Assembly (NCBI GenBank): GCA_947304475.1
Contig: CAMZBE010000099.1
Coordinates: 1 to 5,886 of the forward strand
Direction of reading: 5' to 3'
Source: an uncultured Clostridia bacterium
Lineage (GTDB): Bacteria; Bacillota; Clostridia; Oscillospirales; CAG-272
Length of the DNA stretch: 5,886 nucleotides
Part shown: in pieces, positions 1 to 5,886 of the stretch
Position numbering within the stretch: position 1 is the first letter of the stretch
Layout of the letters: each line of letters starts with the position of its first letter
Program-made: the position numbers and the translations under genes
Notes under the pieces: model-generated
Databases searched by the model: none
Seen by the model: the letters and a program-made list of their open reading frames with translations, nothing else
Told to the model about the DNA's origin: nothing

Positions 1-1
1 G

Positions 2-1930
2 CTACTCGACTACGTCGCGGTTTTCCACGACGACAATATCTTCGCGATCGCCGAACTGCTCCGGCTCGGCGTTGGGATCGACGAGATCCACCGCGTGACC
101 ATGATCACCGAACTGTTCCTCGAGTGTCTCGAGCGCATCGTGAAGATGGAGCGGATCCTTGCGGAAAAACCCGGTGACGTCCGGGTGCTCAAAGCCGCGA
201 AGATCATGGGCTTTTCGGACAAGGAGATCGGTCTTCTCTGGAAGACGCCCGAAGTCGACGTCTACCGCCTCCGCAAGGCAAACGGGATCGTCCCGATCTT
301 CCGTATGGTCGACACGCTTCACACCGGGAAATACATCGCCTACCTCTACTCGTCCTACACGGGTGAAAACAAATCGAAACTCGGCGACCGTAAGAAGATC
401 GTTGTGCTCGGGGCGGGCCCGATCCGCATCGGGCAGGGTGTCGAATTCGACTATTCGACCGTCCACGCGGTGCAGACCATTCGCGCGGCGGGCTACGAAG
501 CCATCATCGTCAACAACAACCCCGAGACGGTCTCGACCGATTACACCTGTTCCGACAAACTCTATTTCGAGCCGCTGACCGTCGAGGACGTGATGGCGAT
601 CGTCGATTTTGAAAAACCGGTCGGCGTGATCGCCTCGCTCGGCGGGCAGACCGCCGTCAACCTCGCGCAGCCGCTCCACGACCGCGGCGTGAAGATCATC
701 GGCACCGACTGCGCCGCGATCGACCGCGCCGAGAACCGCAAGAGTTTCGAGCATATTCTGCACACGCTCGGAATCCCGCAGCCGAAGGGCAAAGCCGTCA
801 CCAACATCGAAGAGGGCGTCGCCGCGGCAAACGAGATCGGCTATCCCGTCCTCGTCAGACCGAGTTTCGTGCTCGGCGGTCGGGCGATGGAGATCGTCGC
901 CAACGACAAGATGCTGCGCCATTACCTGAAGACCGCCGTCGAGATCGACGAGGACAAACCCGTGCTGGTCGACCACTACATCGAGGGCAAGGAGGTCGAG
1001 GTCGACGCGATCTGCGACGGCGTGGACGTCTTCGTCCCCGGGATCATGGAACTGGTCGAACGCACCGGCGTCCACTCGGGCGACTCGATCAGCGTCTATC
1101 CCACCGTCTCAATCCCCGACAGCGTGAAGGGCACGATCCTGCAATACGCGAAGAAACTGGGGCTCGGGATCGGGATCGTCGGCCTCTACAACATCCAGTT
1201 CATCGTGGATCAGAAGAACGACGTCTACATCATCGAGGTCAACCCGCGTTCCTCGCGCACCGTTCCCTTCCTCTCGAAGGCGACGGGCTACGCGCTCCCC
1301 GACATCGCAACCGAGGTGATCCTCGGCAAATCGCTGAAGGAACAGGGCATCTTCGGGATCTACCCCGACGAAAAGAAACGCTACTACGTCAAGGTCCCGG
1401 TCTTCTCGTCCAACAAGATTAAGGGGCTGGACGCCTACCTGTCCCCCGAAATGAAATCGACCGGCGAAGCGATCGGTTACGACGAGAAACTCTCCCGCGC
1501 GCTCTACAAAGGATTGCAGGCGTCGGGCATGAAACTGCAGAACTACGGAACCGTCGTGGTGACGCTCGCCGACGAGGACAAGGAAGAGGCGCTTCCGCTG
1601 GTGCGGCGCTTCTACCGCCTCGGCTTCAACATCGCGGCGACCGTCGGGACGGCGAAGTTCTTAAAAGAAAACGGTATCCGCACCCACCGCCTCGGCAAGA
1701 TCTCCGAGGGGAGCAACGAGATCCCCGAACTGATCCGCGCTGGGTTCGTCAGTTACGTCATCAACACGCGGAGCATCTCGTCGGGCATCCACAACGAGGA
1801 CGGCGCGACCATCCGCCGCTGCGCGACCGAGAACGGCGTGACCATCTTCACTTCGCTCGATACCGTCCGGATCGTGGTCGACGTGCTGGAGGAGAGCACC
1901 ATTCCGGTCTCGACCATCGACGCAGAATAA
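2..1930 (+). CDS. carB: Carbamoyl-phosphate synthase large subunit, C-terminal part (5' end outside window)
   Basis: This subunit makes carbamoyl phosphate from bicarbonate, ATP and ammonia channelled from glutamine by CarA, for arginine and pyrimidine synthesis in the cytoplasm. The frame is open from base 2, so the ATG at 95 is internal. The 642 visible residues match roughly E. coli residues 430-1073. In order they show the oligomerisation domain (about 1-125), the second ATP-grasp half (about 130-510) and the MGS-like allosteric domain (about 514-642). Visible motifs are GPIRIGQGVEFDY at the start of the second half, VRPSFVLGGRAM, and the metal-ligand set Q399, E412 and N414 (E. coli Q829, E841, N843). 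The allosteric domain has ATVGTAKFL and the GKISEG lysine, positions used for nucleotide binding in E. coli, but I cannot tell which effector acts here. The oligomerisation-domain segment near residues 103-112 departs from the usual VDTCAAEF motif. The gene ends in TAA, 21 nt before a terminator. Confidence 0.97.
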   Translation, partial: LLDYVAVFHDDNIFAIAELLRLGVGIDEIHRVTMITELFLECLERIVKMERILAEKPGDVRVLKAAKIMGFSDKEIGLLWKTPEVDVYRLRKANGIVPIFRMVDTLHTGKYIAYLYSSYTGENKSKLGDRKKIVVLGAGPIRIGQGVEFDYSTVHAVQTIRAAGYEAIIVNNNPETVSTDYTCSDKLYFEPLTVEDVMAIVDFEKPVGVIASLGGQTAVNLAQPLHDRGVKIIGTDCAAIDRAENRKSFEHILHTLGIPQPKGKAVTNIEEGVAAANEIGYPVLVRPSFVLGGRAMEIVANDKMLRHYLKTAVEIDEDKPVLVDHYIEGKEVEVDAICDGVDVFVPGIMELVERTGVHSGDSISVYPTVSIPDSVKGTILQYAKKLGLGIGIVGLYNIQFIVDQKNDVYIIEVNPRSSRTVPFLSKATGYALPDIATEVILGKSLKEQGIFGIYPDEKKRYYVKVPVFSSNKIKGLDAYLSPEMKSTGEAIGYDEKLSRALYKGLQASGMKLQNYGTVVVTLADEDKEEALPLVRRFYRLGFNIAATVGTAKFLKENGIRTHRLGKISEGSNEIPELIRAGFVSYVINTRSISSGIHNEDGATIRRCATENGVTIFTSLDTVRIVVDVLEESTIPVSTIDAE

Positions 1931-1951
1931 CCCGTCCGAAACCGACAAGAA

Positions 1952-1988
1952 AACGACCGTCTCCCGAAAGGGGGGCGGTCGTTATTTT
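1952..1988 (+). terminator. Intrinsic terminator of carB, possibly weakly bidirectional
   Basis: The arms 1952-1965 and 1970-1983 form a 14-bp stem closed by a GAAA loop at 1966-1969. Twelve pairs are Watson-Crick and two are G-U (1960/1975 and 1962/1973). The T-rich stretch TTATTTT follows at 1982-1988. On the minus strand the two G-U pairs become A-C mismatches, so the hairpin is weaker there. It is still followed by TTTTCTT (complement of 1947-1953) and lies 46 nt beyond the stop of the minus-strand operon. It probably ends carB transcripts efficiently and may also help end the converging operon. Confidence 0.88.
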
Positions 1989-2028
1989 CATTGAAAATTC
2001 GGAAAAAGCAAAGGGGTAAAAAGGCGGA

Positions 2029-2766
2029 TCAGAGCAGACGACGGTAAAGGTAGTACCGCTGCTCGTTTTTGCCGATCCGCTCGACGACGCCGACGGTGTA
2101 GAGCAGAAACAGGAGAGACGTCGCGTCGTCGCGGTGCAGTTTTCCCGCCCGCGCGACGTCGGCGGACGTGAAAACGTCGGGGAGATCGGCGGGCAGAAAC
2201 GCGAGATAGTCGCGGGGGGACGAGAGCATTATTTCCGAAATCAGAGCCGTCGGAATCCGCTCAAAACGCATCGCGCCGCGTTTCCGTCCGACCTTACCCG
2301 ACCGCACCTTATAGTCGTTGCAGTCGACGAGTGACAAAACGACCGTCAGATGCGAATGCAGAAGCAGGTCCCGGATCCCGAGCAACTCCGGAACGGCGTC
2401 AAGGAACTTCCCCGTTTTCGGGCTTTTCCGCTTGGGGGAGAGCGTGCCGTCCTTTTCAATCCAACGGACCGTGCGGCTGTGCGGAATGGGGTGAACGACC
2501 GTCACCGCGTAGTCGGGAAGAAAGGCGTTCAGTTTCTTTTTCATCCGGTAAAGACCGTGCGTCTGGATCTCCACGATCGAGCCGTCGCGGCGGATATCGG
2601 CGATGAAACTCCCGGTCTTCACCTCGTGAAAGGCGGCGTCTGGTTCGTAATAGTTCTTAAATACGGCGTGCAGCGTCTTCTCGCCCTGCGTGCCGATCCC
2701 CTCTTTCTCGTGGGAGACCGAGAGGACGGCGGAACAGGCGGCGGAGAAGCGGTCGGCGTCGTTCAC
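2029..2766 (-). CDS. Conserved protein of unknown function with PD-(D/E)XK-like core and C-terminal winged helix
   Basis: This 245-residue protein has no function I can name. It resembles a family I remember from Clostridia, whose hallmark is a GIGTxGEKTLH segment (here 23-33), but I cannot confirm a family number. E29 lies in a predicted helix, D57 in the strand FIADI, and E66/Q68 in the strand IVEIQT. Together they give an E...D...ExQ pattern like restriction-type nucleases, including the ExQ variant known in CoiA-like proteins. A strand VTVVHPIP (88-95) follows. Residues 111-120 are basic (PKRKSPKTGK). Residues about 197-243 look like a winged helix: FTSADVAR, a helix, GVVERIG, then YYLYRR. 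There is no signal peptide or membrane segment. The start is GTG, the only good start; it overlaps the isocitrate dehydrogenase stop as GTGA and has GGAG 7 nt upstream. This suggests translational coupling as the last gene of the operon. The ORF is certain, the fold moderately likely, and nuclease activity unproven. Confidence 0.88.
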   Translation of the reverse strand: MNDADRFSAACSAVLSVSHEKEGIGTQGEKTLHAVFKNYYEPDAAFHEVKTGSFIADIRRDGSIVEIQTHGLYRMKKKLNAFLPDYAVTVVHPIPHSRTVRWIEKDGTLSPKRKSPKTGKFLDAVPELLGIRDLLLHSHLTVVLSLVDCNDYKVRSGKVGRKRGAMRFERIPTALISEIMLSSPRDYLAFLPADLPDVFTSADVARAGKLHRDDATSLLFLLYTVGVVERIGKNEQRYYLYRRLL

Positions 2767-3992
2767 GACGCCGCTCCGGCGAGCCGCGCCGACAGGCGGG
2801 AGGCGATCTCGTCAAGGAAGCGTTCGGAATTGACCGCCGTGGCTTCGGTGCCGGGGGTGACGAGCAAGACGAGATCCTTGGTCATGATCCCGGCGTTCAG
2901 GGTGTCCATGCACGCCGCTTCAAGCGCGTCGGCAAAAGCGACGAGATCGGAAAGTCCGTCGAGTTCGCCGCGCTTGCGCAGAGCGCCCGACCAGGCGTAG
3001 ATGGTCGCCATCGGGTTGGTCGAGGTCTCCTCGCCCTTGAGATAGCGGTAGTAGTGGCGCGTCACGGTGCCGTGCGCCGCCTCGTACTCGAACTTGCCGT
3101 CGGGGGAGACCAGAACCGAGGTCATCATCGCGAGAGAACCGAAGGCGGTCGAGACCATATCGCTCATGACGTCGCCGTCGTAGTTCTTGCACGCCCAAAT
3201 GAAGCCGCCTTCGCTCCGGATCACGCGGGCGACCGCGTCGTCGATCAGCGTGTAGAAGTAGGTGATCCCGGCGTCCTCAAACTGCTTTTTGTACTCGGTT
3301 TCAAAGAGTTCCGCGAAGATCAGTTTGAAGGTCTGGTCGTACTGTTTGGAGATGGTGTCCTTAGTTGAAAACCAGAGGTCCTGCTTGGTATCGAGCGCGT
3401 AACGGAAGCAGGAGTGCGCGAACGACCGGATCGAGTCGTCGCGGTTGTACTGCGCCTGCAGCACGCCGCCGCACTTGCCGAAATCGAAGACCGTCTCGCG
3501 GAAACTCTCGCCGTTCTCGCCGGTGAAGACCAGTTCCGCCTTCCCCGCTCCCTTGACGCGGTACTCGGTCGCGCGGTAGACGTCGCCGTAGGCGTGGCGG
3601 GCGATGGTGATGGGCTTCTTCCAACTGCGGACGATCGGGCGGATCGAGTCCAGCAGGATCGGCGCGCGGAAGACCGTGCCGTCGAGGACGGCGCGGATGG
3701 TGCCGTTCGGCGACTTCCACATCTCGGAAAGGTTGTACTCTTCCACCCTCTGTTTGTTCGGAGTGATGGTCGCGCATTTGACCGAAACGCCGAGTTCCTT
3801 CGCGCAGTTCGCAGCGTCAAGGGTAACCCGGTCTTTGGTCTTCTCGCGCTCGGGCAGCCCCAAGTCGAAATACTCGGTTTTCAGGTCAACGAAGGGGAGA
3901 ATCAGTTTCTCTTTGATCCATTTCCAGAGGATGCGCGTCATTTCATCCCCGTCCATTTCGACGAGGGGCGTTTTCATTCGGATCTTGTTCAT
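2763..3992 (-). CDS. icd: NADP-dependent isocitrate dehydrogenase, eukaryote-like (IDH1-type)
   Basis: It oxidatively decarboxylates isocitrate to 2-oxoglutarate, producing NADPH, as a cytoplasmic homodimer needing Mg2+ or Mn2+. The 409 residues align end to end with human IDH1 (414), not with the E. coli Icd type. Isocitrate contacts are all present: T77, S94 and R100 in WKSPNGTIR, R109 in GTVFR, R132 in ARHAYGD, and Y139. K211 and the metal ligands D251, D274 and D278 (in NYDGDVMSD) match human K212, D252, D275 and D279. R312 and H313 in TVTRHY match the residues that hold the NADP 2'-phosphate, so NADP is the expected cofactor. The ATG at 3992 is chosen over the in-frame ATG at 3977 because GGAGAG sits 7 nt upstream. 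The aconitase frame overlaps its first 50 bases, and its own stop overlaps the next gene's GTG start. It lies directly after aconitase, which supplies its substrate. Confidence 0.97.
   Translation of the reverse strand: MNKIRMKTPLVEMDGDEMTRILWKWIKEKLILPFVDLKTEYFDLGLPEREKTKDRVTLDAANCAKELGVSVKCATITPNKQRVEEYNLSEMWKSPNGTIRAVLDGTVFRAPILLDSIRPIVRSWKKPITIARHAYGDVYRATEYRVKGAGKAELVFTGENGESFRETVFDFGKCGGVLQAQYNRDDSIRSFAHSCFRYALDTKQDLWFSTKDTISKQYDQTFKLIFAELFETEYKKQFEDAGITYFYTLIDDAVARVIRSEGGFIWACKNYDGDVMSDMVSTAFGSLAMMTSVLVSPDGKFEYEAAHGTVTRHYYRYLKGEETSTNPMATIYAWSGALRKRGELDGLSDLVAFADALEAACMDTLNAGIMTKDLVLLVTPGTEATAVNSERFLDEIASRLSARLAGAAS
2774..2777 (-). promoter_or_regulatory. Ribosome binding site of the unknown gene, inside icd
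   Basis: On the minus strand GGAG is followed by 7 nt and then the GTG start at 2766. The site lies in the last codons of icd, encoding the alanine-rich C-terminus. With the GTGA stop/start overlap it supports termination-reinitiation coupling and makes the GTG start credible despite being a non-ATG codon. Confidence 0.68.
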
Positions 3993-5886
3993 TGTTTTTC
4001 TCTCCGTTGTTCCGGGTGTAGTCGAGCAGTCCGCCCGCGAGCAGAATCGCCCGCTGCCGCTCGGTGAAGCGGCAATCGAGGGTGACCTTCACGCCCTTGG
4101 TTTCGTCGAAGAGCGTCGCCTCTCCGTTTCCGAGCGCCGCAAACAGTCCCGAGAGCGAGAGTTTGTCACCCTGCTCCAGTTTGTCGTAGTCGGCGGGATC
4201 GCGGAAGGTGAGCGGCAGGATCCCGGCGTTGATAAGGTTCGCCGCGTGGATGCGGGCGAAGGACTTGGCGACCACGGCGCGCACGCCGAGGTAGAGCGGG
4301 ACCAGCGCCGCGTGTTCGCGCGAACTTCCCTGTCCGTAGTTGGAGCCCCCGACGATCACCGTCGAGCCGGCGGCTTTCGCCCGCTCGGCAAAGGTCTCGT
4401 CGCAGACGGCGAAGCAGAACTTCGAGAGGTAGGGGATGTTGGAACGGTACGGCAGGATTTTCGCCCCCGCAGGCATGATGTGGTCGGTGGTGATATTGTC
4501 GCCGACCTTCAAGGTCAAGGTCGCGTCGACCTTGTCCGGGAGCGGTCTGGTGTCCGGGAAGGGCTTGATGTTCGGACCGCGGCGGACGGTCAAGGTCTTT
4601 GCGGTCTCGGGATCGGCGGGCAAGAGGATCGCCGAGTCGTCGATCTTATACTGCTTCGGCAGGACGACCGGCGGACATTCGCCGAACGTCGCGGGATCGG
4701 TGATATACCCGGTCAGAGCCGACGCCACGGCGACCTCGGGCGAGACCAGATACACGCCCGCGTCACGCGTTCCCGAGCGTCCCTCAAAGTTGCGGTTGAA
4801 GGTGCGGAGCGACACGCCCGCGGAATTGGGCGAGAAGCCCATACCGATACACGGTCCGCAGGCACATTCGAGCAGCCGCGCGCCGGCGGCGAGAATATCC
4901 GAGAGCGCCCCGCAGTCCGAGAGCATCGAAAGCACCTGTTTGGAGCCGGGCGAGACCGAAACCGAAACGCTGTCGTCGATCTTCTTGCCTTTCAGCATCG
5001 CGGCGACGCGGAGCAGATCGGCGAGACTGGAGTTAGTGCAGGAACCGATGCAGACCTGGTCGACCTTGACGGTCGAGAGTTCCGAGACCGGCTTCACGTT
5101 GTCGGGACTGTGCGGGCAGGCAACCAGCGGCGAGAGCGCCGACAGGTCGATGTCGATCACCCGATCGTATTTGGCGTCGGAATCCGACGAGAGCGGAACG
5201 TAGTCGTTTTCACGCCCTTCCGCCGCAAGGAACGCGCGCGTTACTTCGTCGGACGGGAAGATCGACGTGGTCGCGCCGAGTTCGGTCCCCATATTGGTAA
5301 TGGTGGCACGTTGCGGCACCGAAAGGGTGGAAACCCCCTCTCCGCCCCACTCGATAATCGAACCCACCCCGCCTTTGACCGACAGGATGCGCAGCAGTTC
5401 GAGCGAGACGTCCTTCGCCGACACCCACGGACGGAGTTTGCCCGACAGGCGGACGAGGATCATTTTCGGCATGGTGATATAGTAGGCGCCGCCGCCCATC
5501 GCGACCGCGACGTCGAGTCCGCCCGCGCCCATCGCGAGCATACCGATCCCGCCGCCGGTCGGGGTGTGGCTGTCCGAGCCGATCAGGGTCTTCCCCGGTT
5601 TGCCGAAGCGTTCGAGGTGCACCTGATGGCAGATGCCGTTGCCGGGGCGCGAGAAGCGAAGTCCGTACTTCTTGGCGACCGACTGGATGTAGAGGTGGTC
5701 GTCGGCGTTCTCAAAGCCCGACTGGAGCGTGTTGTGGTCGATATAGGCGACCGACAGTTCGGTTCTGACGCGCGGGATCCCGATCGCCTCGAATTCGAGG
5801 TACGCCATCGTGCCCGTCGCGTCCTGCGTCAAGGTCTGGTCGATTTTAAGACCGATCTCAGAGCCGGGCGTCATGTCTCCCGAAAG
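3943..5886 (-). CDS. acn: Aconitate hydratase, compact ~640-residue form (N-terminus just outside window)
   Basis: It isomerises citrate to isocitrate through cis-aconitate, using a [4Fe-4S] cluster. The frame is open through the right edge, reading LSGDMTPG. Relatives carry roughly 20 residues before this point, so the ATG at 5874 is probably internal; it also lacks a well-spaced ribosome site. Counting from that Met: KIDQTLTQDATGTM (10-23), GSDSHTPTGGGIGML (99-113), the cluster cysteines C279 (in CIGSCTNSS) and C339 and C342 (in CACGPCIG), FNRNFEGRSGT (359-369), and a swivel domain from about 450 with TTDHIMPAG (462-470) and the substrate-binding GGSNYGQGSSREH (509-521). This is the short single-chain class, close to isopropylmalate isomerase-like proteins, and not the ~890-residue AcnA. 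Pairing with icd argues for true aconitase. Homologues end near the GGLLDYT segment (614-620); here the frame continues about 23 residues and 50 bp into icd. Confidence 0.96.
   Translation of the reverse strand, partial: LSGDMTPGSEIGLKIDQTLTQDATGTMAYLEFEAIGIPRVRTELSVAYIDHNTLQSGFENADDHLYIQSVAKKYGLRFSRPGNGICHQVHLERFGKPGKTLIGSDSHTPTGGGIGMLAMGAGGLDVAVAMGGGAYYITMPKMILVRLSGKLRPWVSAKDVSLELLRILSVKGGVGSIIEWGGEGVSTLSVPQRATITNMGTELGATTSIFPSDEVTRAFLAAEGRENDYVPLSSDSDAKYDRVIDIDLSALSPLVACPHSPDNVKPVSELSTVKVDQVCIGSCTNSSLADLLRVAAMLKGKKIDDSVSVSVSPGSKQVLSMLSDCGALSDILAAGARLLECACGPCIGMGFSPNSAGVSLRTFNRNFEGRSGTRDAGVYLVSPEVAVASALTGYITDPATFGECPPVVLPKQYKIDDSAILLPADPETAKTLTVRRGPNIKPFPDTRPLPDKVDATLTLKVGDNITTDHIMPAGAKILPYRSNIPYLSKFCFAVCDETFAERAKAAGSTVIVGGSNYGQGSSREHAALVPLYLGVRAVVAKSFARIHAANLINAGILPLTFRDPADYDKLEQGDKLSLSGLFAALGNGEATLFDETKGVKVTLDCRFTERQRAILLAGGLLDYTRNNGEKNNEQDPNENAPRRNGRG
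4000..4005 (-). promoter_or_regulatory. Ribosome binding site of icd, inside the aconitase frame
   Basis: On the minus strand the sequence reads GGAGAG, then 7 nt (AAAAACA), then ATG at 3992. This purine-rich site decides for the ATG at 3992 over the in-frame ATG five codons later. Because it lies within the 3' end of the aconitase coding sequence, translating ribosomes pass over it, which would favour coupled expression of the two enzymes. Confidence 0.8.

Larger units (their letters stand above)
2029..5886 (-). other. Operon acn - icd - unknown gene (upstream part outside window)
   Basis: Three same-strand genes follow each other without any intergenic space: a 50-bp overlap at 3943-3992, then a 4-bp overlap at 2763-2766. 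No promoter or terminator can lie between them outside coding sequence, so one transcript is expected. Its promoter must be beyond the right edge. Citrate synthase would be a natural neighbour there, but this cannot be seen. The first two products catalyse consecutive steps, citrate to 2-oxoglutarate. Confidence 0.85.

Noticed and set aside
95..97. ATG at 95 as the start of a separate 611-residue protein
   Set aside because: The frame is open upstream to the window edge and encodes typical CarB sequence (IFAIAELLRLGV), so this Met is internal.
2..1075. Long minus-strand open frame (357 codons) antisense to carB
   Set aside because: It is rich in Asp, Val, Arg and Leu, as expected from the complement of GC-rich coding sequence, shows no recognisable motif, and lies wholly opposite the well-supported carB frame.
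2350..3000. Plus-strand open frame (216 codons) opposite the unknown gene and the icd 3' end
   Set aside because: The minus-strand frame has a ribosome site, a coupled start and a family-like GIGTxGEKTLH motif. The plus frame has none of these.
3414..4067. Plus-strand open frame (217 codons) across icd and the end of acn
   Set aside because: It is a mirror frame of GC-rich minus-strand genes whose active-site motifs are intact. It has no coherent domain and spans two genes.
4436..5203. Plus-strand open frame (255 codons) antisense to acn
   Set aside because: Its serine-, threonine- and arginine-rich composition is typical of a shadow frame. The opposite frame holds the iron-sulphur cysteines and swivel motifs of aconitase.
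5872..5874. ATG at 5874 as the aconitase start
   Set aside because: The frame continues upstream with LSGD, which fits the conserved N-terminal part of the family, and GGGAG is too close (3 nt) to serve as a good ribosome site.
5875..5886. GTCTCCCGAAAG at the right edge, identical to 1959-1970 inside the terminator
   Set aside because: One 12-base match is about what chance gives in a window of this size, and one copy is within aconitase coding sequence. There is no sign of a repeat family.

Overview
The window reads as ordinary chromosomal metabolic DNA from a GC-rich anaerobic bacterium, most likely an uncultured member of Clostridia (Bacillota). This guess rests on three things: a compact single-chain aconitase, a eukaryote-type NADP isocitrate dehydrogenase, and a small conserved protein of a type I associate with Clostridia. 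It is an inference, because no marker gene such as rRNA is present.

Layout: (1) Bases 2-1930, plus strand: the C-terminal ~60% of carB, the large subunit of carbamoyl-phosphate synthase, cut by the left edge. (2) Bases 1931-2028: a 98-bp gap between converging genes, holding a strong hairpin terminator that favours the carB direction. (3) Bases 2029-5886, minus strand: a tightly packed operon read right to left. Its order is aconitase (start just beyond the right edge), isocitrate dehydrogenase, then a 245-residue protein of unknown function. The aconitase frame overlaps the isocitrate dehydrogenase gene by 50 bp, and that gene overlaps the unknown gene by 4 bp (GTGA).

How the genes work together: aconitase and isocitrate dehydrogenase convert citrate to isocitrate to 2-oxoglutarate with NADPH production. 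This is the oxidative arm that anaerobes use to make glutamate. Glutamine derived from it feeds carbamoyl-phosphate synthase for arginine and pyrimidines, but carB is on the other strand and separately terminated, so this link is metabolic and not an operon.

The most interesting item is the third operon gene. It carries an E...D...ExQ residue pattern that looks like a PD-(D/E)XK nuclease-type core, followed by a probable winged helix, and it is translationally coupled to two central-carbon enzymes. I see no mobile element, CRISPR array, RNA gene or defence cluster, and nothing that amounts to a clear new system.
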